This document shows, in pieces, positions 24,999 through 33,637 of a stretch of DNA of 64,000 nt. The notes beneath the pieces were generated by a model, which was given only the letters and a program-made list of their open reading frames with translations, was not told the DNA's origin and searched no databases. Position 1 is the stretch's first letter, and every line of letters begins with the position of its first letter. A program made the translations under genes and the position numbers. The DNA lies in NCBI GenBank assembly GCA_964531715.1, contig CAZHEE010000001.1, forward strand, positions 1 to 64,000, read 5' to 3'. The stretch is from UBA1664 sp964531715. Lineage in GTDB: Bacteria; Pseudomonadota; Alphaproteobacteria; Micavibrionales; UBA1664.

Positions 24999-25817
24999 AT
25001 GTTTATCGACTCTCATTGCCACCTGAACCATCCGATCAATGGTGAGAATACAGACCCTGGCGCGCTGATTGCCGCGGCGATAGAGGCCGGTGTTATGGGT
25101 TTGCAAACCATATGTTGCCGTATTCATGAGGAGTATGAAACTCTGACTGCCTTGTCCGATGCGCATGAAAATCTCTGGTGTTCTGTTGGGACGCACCCGC
25201 ATGATGCTTCAAATGACCATGAAAAAAACTATACAGTTCAAGATATTGTGACACTCTCAAATCATCCGAAAGTGATTGGAATAGGGGAGAGTGGCCTCGA
25301 TTATTTCTATGATTATGCCGATCGCGCGGATCAGGCGGCAAGCTTTCGCAAACATATTCAGGCGGCACAGGAAACCGGTTTGCCGCTTATCATTCACGCG
25401 CGGGATGCCGACCGCGATTGTATGGATATTCTCTTTGAGGAAATCAAAAACTTTTCAAAACCTTTGCACGGGGTGATGCATTGCTTTAGCAGTGGCGAAA
25501 AAATGGCGATGGAGGCACTCGAAATCGGTTTTTATATCTCTTTTTCTGGCATGTTAACCTTTAAAAAGATGGATTGGCTACGTGATATTGCCGCAAAAGT
25601 GCCGCAAGACCGCGTGCTGATTGAAACCGATGCGCCTTTCCTTGCGCCTGCCCCGCATCGCAGTAAAGTAAACCAACCTGCCTATGTCATACATACGGCG
25701 CAGACTTTGGCACATATTTATAATCTTACACATGCGGAAGTCGGCGACCTGACTACAAGTAATTTTTTCACACTGTTTTCAAAAGCAAAAAGCACATTGG
25801 TTGAGCCGCAGACATGA
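24999..25817 (+). CDS. tatD: TatD-family metal-dependent DNase
   Basis: 272 residues beginning MFIDSHCHLNHP with the metal-binding HxH. Other ligands are in VGTHPHDA, IGIGESGLDYFYD, PLIIHARDAD, HCFSSG and IETDAPFLAPAPHR. Enzymes of this family act as 3'-5' exonucleases; precise substrates vary. The in-frame ATG at 24963 lies within the upstream gene and is not favoured. The stop overlaps the MBL gene (ATGA). Confidence 0.93.
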   Translation: MFIDSHCHLNHPINGENTDPGALIAAAIEAGVMGLQTICCRIHEEYETLTALSDAHENLWCSVGTHPHDASNDHEKNYTVQDIVTLSNHPKVIGIGESGLDYFYDYADRADQAASFRKHIQAAQETGLPLIIHARDADRDCMDILFEEIKNFSKPLHGVMHCFSSGEKMAMEALEIGFYISFSGMLTFKKMDWLRDIAAKVPQDRVLIETDAPFLAPAPHRSKVNQPAYVIHTAQTLAHIYNLTHAEVGDLTTSNFFTLFSKAKSTLVEPQT

Positions 25818-26617
25818 CAAACTGTACGGTGACAATTCTCGGGTGTGGAGGGTCAGGCGGCGTACCGCTCGCAACAGGCTATTGGGGGAAATGTAACCCA
25901 AATAATCCGAAAAACAGGCGCAGGCGTGCGTCAATCGCAATTCAAAATGAAAAAACCTGCATTGTGATCGATAGCGGTCCTGATTTTCACGAACAAACAC
26001 TCATTCATAATATCAGTCATATTGATGCGGTCTTATACTCTCATGACCATGCCGACCATATTAATGGCTTGGATGATGTCCGGTATCTGGCGATCAAACA
26101 ACGCATTCAAGGGCGTAAAGACTATAAATTCCCGATTTATAGTGATAAGAAAACTTTAGAAGGCATTATTAAACGCTTTGATTATTTGTTCCGCGATGAT
26201 CCGAACGGGCTTTATATTCCACTAATTGAGTCAAAAGCGATTGAGTATGATGAAGAATTAAATATAGGCCATATAAATCTCAAAATGTTTCGGCAAATTC
26301 ACGGGTTTGGACATTCAAATGGCTTTATAATCGGTGATTTGGCATATTCAACGGATGTGTCGGATTTAAGTGATGAAGCTTTACAAAACCTCAAAGGCAT
26401 CAAGACATGGGTTGTTGATTGCGGGCAATTCGGCTCGGATAAAACAACCGTTCATGCAAATTATGAACGTGTCTTGGAATTGAATGAAATTGTCGGCGCA
26501 AAGAAACTTTATTTAACACATCTCAAACCCGATGATGATTATGATGTACTGATGAACCAAACACCGGATTATATCGAACCGGCTTATGACGGTTTAGTAA
26601 TTAAAGTTAGTACGTAG
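25814..26617 (+). CDS. MBL-fold hydrolase, PhnP-like
   Basis: 267 residues. Starts with the PhnP-like ILGCGGSGGVPLATGYW and carries the metallo-beta-lactamase motif SHDHADHINGLDDVR. Further ligands are in FRQIHGFGHSNGF and YLTHLKPDDDYD. PhnP-type proteins are phosphodiesterases acting on cyclic ribose phosphates in phosphonate use, but alphaproteobacterial members beside tatD have no phosphonate context, so the substrate is open. Coupled to tatD by a four-base overlap. Confidence 0.87.
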   Translation: MTNCTVTILGCGGSGGVPLATGYWGKCNPNNPKNRRRRASIAIQNEKTCIVIDSGPDFHEQTLIHNISHIDAVLYSHDHADHINGLDDVRYLAIKQRIQGRKDYKFPIYSDKKTLEGIIKRFDYLFRDDPNGLYIPLIESKAIEYDEELNIGHINLKMFRQIHGFGHSNGFIIGDLAYSTDVSDLSDEALQNLKGIKTWVVDCGQFGSDKTTVHANYERVLELNEIVGAKKLYLTHLKPDDDYDVLMNQTPDYIEPAYDGLVIKVST

Positions 26618-26639
26618 CCCAAATTAGAATATATATTAT

Positions 26640-28040
26640 TTACCATAATATATATTATCACTTTTAAAGTAATAGATGCGGCACATGGAAAATTTGCCCT
26701 TTTTGGGTAAGATTTTCCTTTGTAAAACTATTATAAAGGAGAAATGATAATGAAACACTATGTTGGTTTGGATGTCTCACAGGAAGAAACACATATTTGC
26801 GTGATTGATGAAGATGATCGTAAAGTTTGGCAAGGCAAATGTATGTCTACGCCGTACGCTATAGGAAACTTAATTGAAAAACATGCCCCCAATGCTGCCA
26901 AAATTGGCTTAGAGACAGGAAATTTATCGACATTCTTGTGGCATGGCCTCAATGATATATGCTTACCAGTGATTTGCATTGATGCGTATCATGCGCATGG
27001 TGTCCTGAAATTACGTATGAACAAGACGGATAAGAATGACGCTCACGGCCTTGCACAAATCATGCGTTCCGGCTGGTTCAAGGCTGTGAAGATCAAGAGC
27101 TTTGCCAGCCATGAAATACGAGCATTGTATAAGGCCAGAAGCAGTTTGGTCAGCATGCGATCGGATGTTGTGAATCAGATACGCGGGTGTTTGCGTATCT
27201 TTGGTATATTCATCAAAGGCATTGCTGGTGTTGGCTTTGAAAAGCGCGTTCAGGAAATTATTGATGAAGGCGGTACACTTGCCGCCCCTCTTCAGGCGCA
27301 ACTAACAGTGCTGCAAACCATCAAAAAGAAATCGAGGAACTGGACGAGCTGGTTTTAGATCATTCCTGGGCGTGCCCGTCCTGCCGTGCTTTGATGACGA
27401 TACCCGGCGTTGGGCCGATGACGGCGGCACAATTTGTTTTGGCGGTTGATGATGTTGAAAGGTTTAACAAATCCAAGAGCGTGGCCGCCTACTTCGGTTT
27501 AACGCCGAAACGCTACCAATCCGGCGATATGATTTTAACGGGCGCATCTCAAAACGGGGTAATAAGATTGTACGGCATCACTTGTATGAAGCGGCGAATA
27601 TTCTGATGACCCGCGTGAAAAAACCATCTGCTTTGCAGGAATGGGGCTTGCGAATAGCCAAGCGCAGCGGCATGAAAAAGGCTCGCGTTGCCGTGGCACG
27701 AAAATTATCGGTTATCATGCACCAAATGTTGCTAACAGGAGAGTGCTTTGTGCCCTACCCCGAGCCAAATTATGGAGTTCCAGTACATGCATAAAATTTA
27801 AAATAATGGAGTTTGCGATCCTTTAAAACGTCCAAAAAGGATTGCCTATGTCCCGTGCCGGGACGAAAGCTTTCGGTTAAACCTGGTATATTTGATGCAG
27901 AAAAAGATAGTTATATTTTGGACAAAAACAATCAAACTGCGGATCACATTTTGAGGGAACCGAGGCCTTCAGAGCAATAGTGTGGCAGTCCAATGACCAC
28001 GAAGAGAATGGTGATACCGGCAATGACGACGGAACGTGAG
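26640..28040 (+). mobile_element. Decayed IS110-family insertion sequence (approximate limits)
   Basis: A transposase pseudogene is flanked by about 100 bases of non-coding sequence on the left and about 240 bases on the right. The right flank (27795-28040) has short stems such as TCCCGTGCCGGGA and GAAAGC-TTTCGG. IS110 elements lack terminal inverted repeats and carry a structured bridge RNA in a non-coding end; either flank could be a remnant. Boundaries are estimates. Confidence 0.5.
26744..27794 (+). pseudogene. IS110-family transposase, two frameshifts
   Basis: The N-terminal DEDD (RuvC-like) domain is intact: HYVGLDVSQEETHICVID, IGLETG and RMNKTDKNDAHGLAQIMR. A frameshift near 27325 in an A-rich run truncates it. 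The C-terminal Transposase_20 part resumes as MTIPGVGPMTAAQFVLAVDD and AAYFGLTPKRYQSGD. A second shift near 27540 interrupts it just before ISKRGNKIVRHHLYEAANILM, which contains the expected catalytic Ser, and the frame continues to the stop at 27794. A strong ribosome binding site (AAAGGAG) precedes ATG 26750. The element is inactive unless the shifts are sequencing errors. Confidence 0.88.
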
Positions 28041-28047
28041 AAAATGA

Positions 28048-28076
28048 TTGACAACAAAACTTTATTACATTATGAT
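28048..28076 (+). promoter_or_regulatory. Sigma-70 type promoter for the orphan ORF pair
   Basis: TTGACA at 28048-28053, a 17-base spacer, and TATGAT at 28071-28076, which is a near-perfect housekeeping promoter. The start codon lies 34 bases past the -10 box. It sits at the right edge of the IS110 remnant. Confidence 0.75.
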
Positions 28077-28110
28077 AAATACAGTTTAAATTATAAGCGA
28101 AAGACTAAAA

Positions 28111-28494
28111 ATGTCAGACCCTACAAAAACAACACCTCAAGTTGATTTAGTTGAACTTGTTCGTAATTTAAGAAATCTATCCAACGAACAGCTTACCGAA
28201 GTTGCAAAAGAAGCAAAAACTCAGGCTGGCCATGCTGCTGATGCTTTGCAGGCCGCTGCTGCTGGAGAGAGAGCTGTGGGTTTTGAACAAGGTCAAGCAC
28301 AGGCTGGAAGACATTTGAATGATTTTGGTTTAAGATATAAATCTAATAAAGATTATCTTATTGATCCTAATTTACCCCCTCCCGTTAGCAATTTATCAGT
28401 TGCGTTAGGTATTGCAGAATTAAGACAGAAAAGCGCACAGCAGCAAGCTGAACTTTTAAATCAAGCAGAGAACGCGGTGTTACTGAAGGCATGA
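28111..28494 (+). CDS. Orphan hydrophilic protein of 127 residues
   Basis: Starts MSDPTKTTPQVDLVELVRNL. Predicted mostly helical, rich in Ala, Gln and Glu (QAGHAADALQAAAAGERAV; LRQKSAQQQAELLNQAENAV), with a Pro-rich linker (DPNLPPPVSN) around residue 90. No signal peptide or membrane helix. I recognise no family. A near-consensus promoter stands upstream, and the stop overlaps a second small ORF by ATGA, so this is a plausible two-gene unit. The helix and Gln-rich composition resemble coiled-coil or secreted-effector-like proteins, but nothing specific can be claimed. Confidence 0.6.
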   Translation: MSDPTKTTPQVDLVELVRNLRNLSNEQLTEVAKEAKTQAGHAADALQAAAAGERAVGFEQGQAQAGRHLNDFGLRYKSNKDYLIDPNLPPPVSNLSVALGIAELRQKSAQQQAELLNQAENAVLLKA

Positions 28495-28667
28495 TGGCAG
28501 GCCCTAAAAAGGAAGATCTTTTTAATGTTGAGACAGAATTGAGTGGTAAATTTAGAGGCCTTTTAGCGCAAATGGAAAATCCTTCAGATTCAAAATCTGA
28601 TTTAACTGATTTAAAACGCGACGTAGGCTCAATTGAACTTCCTGATTTTATGAAGAAAACTATGTAA
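28491..28667 (+). CDS. Small 58-residue orphan protein
   Basis: Reads MMAGPKKEDLFNVETELSGK and ends ELPDFMKKTM. Charged, without membrane helix. Its ATG overlaps the stop of the 127-residue ORF (ATGA), which is the main support for it being real; a second ATG follows directly at 28494. No recognised family. It could also be the former C-terminus of the upstream ORF after a frameshift. Confidence 0.5.
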   Translation: MMAGPKKEDLFNVETELSGKFRGLLAQMENPSDSKSDLTDLKRDVGSIELPDFMKKTM

Positions 28668-28728
28668 TTTAATTTTCTAAATACTTCTATTAGGCATAAT
28701 TCTATTAGAGATTTTATTTTACTGTTTT

Positions 28729-29481
28729 CTATTTGCCCCTATCCGTACCTTTTTTAATCATTGGAATGTTCAGCTTATAAGGTAATAAAGACGTCATTAT
28801 TCTCAACGGTTTCACAAATCCGAATGGAAAACTGATTTCAAATTTTGTTTTTTTCATACCCTTGATAATAGATTTGGCGGCTTCATTAGGTGAAATCATC
28901 ATCGGCATGTCAAAGTCGTTTTTATCAGTCAGTTGTGTCTTCACAAAGCCTGGATTAACCAGCTGTACTGAAATGTTCGAACCATGCAATTCAGTTGCGA
29001 GCGACTCTGTTAGATTTATCAATGCCGCCTTTGTTGAGCCGTAAGACAGCGCGTTGGGCAGCCCTTGATAGCCTGCGACCGATGCAACAATTATAATGCG
29101 CCCTTTTTGTTTCGGCTTAATATGCTTGAGGACTATTTCGAGCCAGTTTCCCGTCCCGATAACATTGACTTCATAATGTTTTTTAAAATTTTCTGCTGTA
29201 AAATTATCAGTGTTATCTGGATCATAAGCCCCTGCGCATTGGATGGCACAGTCATAATCACCAACTTGATGAGCGGCATTTTGGGTGGAATCTATATCCG
29301 TGATATCCAATACGGCGGCATGAATATTTGCATGTTTAGCGGCAATGGCGTTCAGTTTATCTTCAGAGCGCGCAGAGATCCATACCTCTTTCCCCTCATC
29401 CGCTAGTTTGAGAGCCAATGCCTCCCCTATTCCCGAAGATGCGCCAGTAATCCATATTTTTTTGAGTGATTGGTAATCCAT
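28729..29481 (-). CDS. Short-chain dehydrogenase/reductase
   Basis: 250 residues from MDYQSLKKIWITG. NAD(P)-binding TGASSGIGEA, IQCAGA in place of NNAG, catalytic Ser in IVASVAGYQG and YGSTKAA (Tyr-x-x-x-Lys as YGSTK). Substrate cannot be told. The C-terminal tail (FGFVKPLRIMTSLLPYKLNI) resembles the membrane-associated DltE-like group of SDRs. An in-frame TTG at 29544 would overlap the divergent TauE start and is less likely. Confidence 0.88.
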   Translation of the reverse strand: MDYQSLKKIWITGASSGIGEALALKLADEGKEVWISARSEDKLNAIAAKHANIHAAVLDITDIDSTQNAAHQVGDYDCAIQCAGAYDPDNTDNFTAENFKKHYEVNVIGTGNWLEIVLKHIKPKQKGRIIIVASVAGYQGLPNALSYGSTKAALINLTESLATELHGSNISVQLVNPGFVKTQLTDKNDFDMPMMISPNEAAKSIIKGMKKTKFEISFPFGFVKPLRIMTSLLPYKLNIPMIKKGTDRGK

Positions 29482-29547
29482 ACCTGTTATCCGTTTTGCA
29501 GTTATGATAGGACTTGATATAGATTTATCTTTATCGGAAAGCAAGCC

Positions 29548-30498
29548 ATGCAGATCTACCTGCCCATCGCCGAAATGGCCGTTCAGGCCGAAGTGATCGC
29601 GTTTCTTGGTGCGATTGTTGGTGTGATTTCGGGCGTTTTCGGTATAGGCGGTGGCTTCCTGACAACACCGTTTTTGATTTTCCTCGGTATCCCCCCCGCG
29701 ATTGCAGTCGGAACACAGGCGAGCCAGCTTGTCGCCTCCTCCTCAACTGCTTTGGCAGGACATTGGCAAAAACGTAATATTGATAAAAAAATGGCAGGCG
29801 TTCTACTTGCGGGGGGGCTGGTCGGCACAATTCTTGGCACAGGTATTTTCAGCCTTATGCAGCATCTGGGGCAAGTCGATCTGGTTATCTCAATCCTCTA
29901 TGTCGTTTTTCTTTGCACGATTGGCGGCATGATGGTGACCGAAAGCGGTATGACGCTTTATAGACAATATAAAATGCAATCGGCAATTAAAAACCAGGAT
30001 GAGCCTTCCGATAATAAGCCTCAGCCAAAACCAAGCCGCTTAAAGCAATACCTCGACAGCCTGCCCTATAAAACAAACTTTCCAGATTCAAGGCTTTATT
30101 TAAGTGCGATTATTCCGCTCATCATTGGGTTTGTTGGCGGATTAATGGTCTCGATAATGGGCATTGGCGCAGGGTTCTTGCTCGTCCCGGCCATGATTTA
30201 TTTGCTCAGAATGCCGCCCCTTCTTGTGGCCGGAACATCGCTTGTTCAAATTATGGCAACGGCGGCGCTTGCCTGCCTCCTCCATGCTATGGCGAACCAG
30301 ACTGTTGACCTCATTCTTGCCTTTATTTTAATTGCGGGCAGTGTGTTCGGCGCGCAAATCGGTGTGCGATTATCGCATTATATTAAGGGCACAACAGCGC
30401 GATTTCTGCTTGCCCTTATCATTCTTTTGGTCGGATTAAAACTGGGCGGTGATATGCTCCTCCCGCCTGAGGATTTCTATTCAATGGTGGTGCAATGA
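29548..30498 (+). CDS. TauE/SafE-family anion exporter
   Basis: 316 residues and about eight membrane helices in two halves. Each half begins with the family Gly-rich motif: GVISGVFGIGGGFLTTP near residue 28 and GLMVSIMGIGAGFLLVP near residue 210. The loop between helices (about residues 145-175) is long and charged. Family members move sulfite, sulfoacetate or related anions. It is coupled to a TIGR02186-type gene by overlapping ATGA. Confidence 0.92.
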   Translation: MQIYLPIAEMAVQAEVIAFLGAIVGVISGVFGIGGGFLTTPFLIFLGIPPAIAVGTQASQLVASSSTALAGHWQKRNIDKKMAGVLLAGGLVGTILGTGIFSLMQHLGQVDLVISILYVVFLCTIGGMMVTESGMTLYRQYKMQSAIKNQDEPSDNKPQPKPSRLKQYLDSLPYKTNFPDSRLYLSAIIPLIIGFVGGLMVSIMGIGAGFLLVPAMIYLLRMPPLLVAGTSLVQIMATAALACLLHAMANQTVDLILAFILIAGSVFGAQIGVRLSHYIKGTTARFLLALIILLVGLKLGGDMLLPPEDFYSMVVQ

Positions 30499-31238
30499 TA
30501 AGAACCGCCCTCCTCCTCTGCCTTGCTGTCATAGCTTTGCTTATTCCATTACAAGCGAATGCGATGTTGGATATTGATATATCCGAAAACAGGCTTGAAA
30601 TTACGACCGGTTTTACAGGCGAAACCTTGACAATATTCGGCACGAGCGAAATACCAAACAGCGATATTATAATCCTTGTTAAAGGTCCTCAAAAAGATAC
30701 TGCGATATATCAAAAGATGAAATTCTTCGGATTATGGTTAAACGGCGCATCGGTTAGCTTTCGCGACGTGCCGCATTATTATCAGGTCGCAAGCTCTAAA
30801 CCAATCACTGAGATAACGGATTTTGACACACGGGCGCGATATCAAATTGGGCTGGATGCATTGTCTTTCGCATCTGAGGAAGAGAAAAATACCGCAAAAG
30901 CCAATCGATTTTCTGAGGCTTTAATTCAAAAAATGCAATTAAGGGGTCTCTATTCGCTAACGCCTGATGCCGTGCGCTTTATCAATGATCGCTTGTTCAG
31001 GACGGCGATTTACTTGCCTGCTAATGTACCGATAGGTGATTATGAGGTTCAGGCTTACCTTATTCATGAAGGAGAGGTTGAAGATTTTGCAACTCAAAAA
31101 TTCAGGGTGAAACAAGGCGGTGTAACAGGTGATGTACATGATTTTGCTTTCGACTATCCTTTCCTGTATGGTCTAACCGCAATTATACTGGCCCTGTTTT
31201 CAAGCTTTATGGCCGTTTTATTGTTAAGAAGAGATTAA
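30495..31238 (+). CDS. TIGR02186-family membrane-anchored protein
   Basis: 247 residues with an N-terminal signal (LLLCLAVIALLIPLQANA) and one C-terminal membrane helix (FLYGLTAIILALFSSFMAVLLL). The body is periplasmic. Sequence and position match the alphaproteobacterial TIGR02186 proteins that accompany a TauE-like exporter (RLEITTGFTGETLTIFG; VIILVKGP-type strand). Function is not established; a partner role for the exporter is inferred from the conserved pairing. Confidence 0.85.
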   Translation: MIRTALLLCLAVIALLIPLQANAMLDIDISENRLEITTGFTGETLTIFGTSEIPNSDIIILVKGPQKDTAIYQKMKFFGLWLNGASVSFRDVPHYYQVASSKPITEITDFDTRARYQIGLDALSFASEEEKNTAKANRFSEALIQKMQLRGLYSLTPDAVRFINDRLFRTAIYLPANVPIGDYEVQAYLIHEGEVEDFATQKFRVKQGGVTGDVHDFAFDYPFLYGLTAIILALFSSFMAVLLLRRD

Positions 31239-31243
31239 AGATA

Positions 31244-31759
31244 ATGACTGAACAGATACATTCAAATGAAGAATCCAAGCATGGCGAGCGTCAAGGCGAC
31301 GGCGGAACGTACCTCGTTATTGCGGATAATAGTGATGAATATGCGATAGGAGCACATTATGCCGCGCGGCTCGCCAATGCGCGGAAAGCGAAAATCGCAA
31401 TTGCAAAGATCATCGACCTCAATGAATTTATGCATTGGGGGCGCGTGGAGGAGCTGGTACGTCATGATATGCGTTTGCAGGCGGAAAAAGATCTGTGGCA
31501 TGCGGCAAAGGCCATCCATGATACGCATGGGTTGTTCCCTTGCCTGCATATCGCTGAAGGACAACAGACCGATAAGATTATTGAGATTATAGAGACTAAT
31601 CGCAATATTCGCGCGCTTATCCTTTCCGGCTCATCCACGACGGGAAACCCTGGGCCATTGGTCACACATTTTTCAGGTAAGGGGATGAGTAATCTTCGCA
31701 TTCCGGTTGTGATTGTCCCCGGTCATTTGGACAAGGCAGCAATTAACGCGATTATTTAA
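31244..31759 (+). CDS. Universal stress protein family
   Basis: 171 residues in a UspA-like alpha/beta fold: YLVIADNSDEYAIGAHYAAR at the N-terminus, RALILSGSSTTGNPGPLVTH as the nucleotide-loop region, and the closing strand IPVVIVPG. The Gly-x2-Gly-x9-Gly-Ser ATP motif is only partly kept. It follows the TauE/TIGR02186 pair by five bases, a combination common in alphaproteobacteria. Confidence 0.85.
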   Translation: MTEQIHSNEESKHGERQGDGGTYLVIADNSDEYAIGAHYAARLANARKAKIAIAKIIDLNEFMHWGRVEELVRHDMRLQAEKDLWHAAKAIHDTHGLFPCLHIAEGQQTDKIIEIIETNRNIRALILSGSSTTGNPGPLVTHFSGKGMSNLRIPVVIVPGHLDKAAINAII

Positions 31760-31768
31760 CTCTGACCA

Positions 31769-32080
31769 TTATTCAACCAATGTTATTGTCGAATTATATC
31801 CGTATCCAAGCATCTTAATGGCATATTCTTCAACCAAGTCAGGGTTGAGCGTTTCAGGGCGTAATCCGGCCACCTTTTTATTGAGAGCATCATAATCTTT
31901 TTCTAAAGCGGTCATTTCAATCGCCATACTTTTCTCCTGAGCGGTCAGCATCCATAAATTCGGAACGGATCGTTCACTGAAAAAAAGATGGAACAGAAAA
32001 TAAAATAACATTAAACAGAGAAATCCTGTCAGAATTGCCCTATGTTTTGAAGTCATTGAAATATTTGTATAATCCCTCAT
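31769..32080 (-). CDS. FtsB/DivIC-like septum formation initiator
   Basis: 103 residues. One membrane helix (about ILTGFLCLMLFYFLFHLFF) followed by a coiled coil (QEKSMAIEMTALEKDYDALNKKVAGL) and the short conserved tail DLVEEYAIKMLGYG. This is the layout of FtsB-type divisome proteins that join FtsL and FtsQ. The gene stands alone, convergent with the USP gene. A later start at 32056 is possible. Confidence 0.8.
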   Translation of the reverse strand: MRDYTNISMTSKHRAILTGFLCLMLFYFLFHLFFSERSVPNLWMLTAQEKSMAIEMTALEKDYDALNKKVAGLRPETLNPDLVEEYAIKMLGYGYNSTITLVE

Positions 32081-32247
32081 AAATTTAAGTGAATCACATT
32101 AAAATCATTGTCGTAAAGCTTTTAAAACAAGACAAATTTCTGCCATTACTAACCGATTCATTTGATTCGCTTTTTTACATCTATTGCGATAATAATTTCT
32201 TCAGATATGTTCCGCTTTTGTACCTTATATATCACATTGGAGTGCAA

Positions 32248-32274
32248 GAGGGACACCTTCACGAAGGTGTCCCC
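32248..32274 (+). repeat. Family E palindrome (GGGACACCTTC/GAAGGTGTCCC)
   Basis: Near-perfect palindrome with arms GGGACACCTTC and GAAGGTGTCCC around AC. Other copies lie inside priA (40699-40740) and between the TPR and ETF-QO genes (43964-43997). The rest of the 249-base gap 32081-32329 is AT-rich with no convincing gene. Confidence 0.85.
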
Positions 32275-32329
32275 AAAAAGTGTAAAATAAGATGTTTTCT
32301 TTACCTTTGTTGTATATCACGCTAAATAA

Positions 32330-33601
32330 ATGAATATGTTGAAATTTGCAGTCATCGGAAGCGGGATTACGGGACTTGGCGCGGCATGGTTGCTCAATCG
32401 CTACAGCCTTGATGTAACGGTTTTTGAAGCCGATAATCGCATTGGCGGTCATGCGAATACTGTGACTGGCTATAATCACCCTGCGGTTGATACCGGATTT
32501 ATCGTATTTAATGAATGGACTTACCCGAACCTGCAAGAGTTGTTTAGGATTTTGGAAGTTCCTATTCGCAAAACGGATATGAGCTTTGGCGTGTCAGCGC
32601 GACAAGGCACATTTGAATATTCCAGCGACGCAATCTTTGCCCAGAAAAAATTGCTTTTCCAGCCATCTTATTATCGAATGCTTTATGATTTGGCGCGGTT
32701 TTATAAATCTGTACCGAAGGAATATCATCAGTTTAATGAGAAACTCACCTTGCATGAATATCTCAAAAATAAAAATTATTCGAAAATATTTATTGAGGAT
32801 CACCTTATTCCGATGGGTGCGGCGATCTGGTCAGTCAATGCAGACTCGATGCTTGATTTTCCGATGAAGAGCTTTGCACAATTTTGTATGAATCACGGCC
32901 TGCTTAATCTCGTTGAACGCCCGCAATGGTATACAGTTGAGGGCGGAAGCCGCACATATGTTGATGCCATCTCGCATAATTTTCGTGATAAAATAATTCA
33001 CAATAAGGCTGTGACTTCAATCCACCGTGATAAAGGGTATGTCTATGTGAATGGGGAGCAATTTGATAAGGCCATTATCTGCACCCACCCGGATCAGGCC
33101 CTGAATATGCTGGATGATACGGATGAAAGTGAAAATGATATTTTAAGCGCAATCACTTATTCCGAAAATAAAGCTATTCTTCATCGTGATGCCAGCCAGA
33201 TGCCACATAACAAAAAAACATGGGCGGCGTGGAATTACTTGAAAAGTGATGATGACAGTAAGGTCACATTAACCTATTGGATGAACCGACTTCAAACATT
33301 CCTACCTGAAAATGATAATTTGTTTGTCACGCTCAATCCCGAAAAACCGATTGCTGAAGACTTGATTTTATCGAAGCATGTGTACCACCACCCGATCTAT
33401 AATTTTAAAGCGATAGAGGCTCAAAGCCGCATTAAGGATATTCAGGGCAAGCGTAACACATGGTTTGCGGGCGCATGGTGCGGCTATGGTTTTCATGAGG
33501 ATGGTTTGACCGCAGGACTGACTGTTGCAGAAATTGCCGGCTCAATCAAACGCCCTTGGCAAGTCAAAGAGAAATCAAGTGCTTATGAGAATTTGGTTTA
33601 G
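32330..33601 (+). CDS. FAD-dependent amine-oxidase-like protein (COG2907 type)
   Basis: 423 residues. FAD-binding AVIGSGITGLGAAWLL, the EADNRIGGHANTV segment, and a C-terminal FAGAWCGYGFHEDGLTAG closing motif. This group is found almost always beside DUF1365 and a cyclopropane-fatty-acid-synthase-like gene, as here. A lipid-modifying role of the trio, such as furan or cyclopropane fatty acid chemistry, is discussed for related clusters, but the reaction of this protein is unproven. Its stop is separated from the DUF1365 start only by a family A palindrome. Confidence 0.85.
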   Translation: MNMLKFAVIGSGITGLGAAWLLNRYSLDVTVFEADNRIGGHANTVTGYNHPAVDTGFIVFNEWTYPNLQELFRILEVPIRKTDMSFGVSARQGTFEYSSDAIFAQKKLLFQPSYYRMLYDLARFYKSVPKEYHQFNEKLTLHEYLKNKNYSKIFIEDHLIPMGAAIWSVNADSMLDFPMKSFAQFCMNHGLLNLVERPQWYTVEGGSRTYVDAISHNFRDKIIHNKAVTSIHRDKGYVYVNGEQFDKAIICTHPDQALNMLDDTDESENDILSAITYSENKAILHRDASQMPHNKKTWAAWNYLKSDDDSKVTLTYWMNRLQTFLPENDNLFVTLNPEKPIAEDLILSKHVYHHPIYNFKAIEAQSRIKDIQGKRNTWFAGAWCGYGFHEDGLTAGLTVAEIAGSIKRPWQVKEKSSAYENLV

Positions 33602-33636
33602 CCCTCACCCAACCCTCTCCCTGAAGGGAGAGGGCT
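33601..33636 (+). repeat. Family A palindrome filling the COG2907-DUF1365 gap
   Basis: Begins at the last base of the COG2907 stop codon with GCCCTCACCCA, hairpin arms CCCTCTCCCT and AGGGAGAGGG, and ends one base before the DUF1365 ATG. Orientation is the same as the right end of the DUF559 unit at 2754-2792. Confidence 0.88.
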
Positions 33637-33637
33637 A

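Noticed and set aside
32089..32325. 78-codon ORF in the gap before the COG2907 gene
   Set aside because: It runs through a family E palindrome, is AT-driven in composition and lacks a ribosome binding site.
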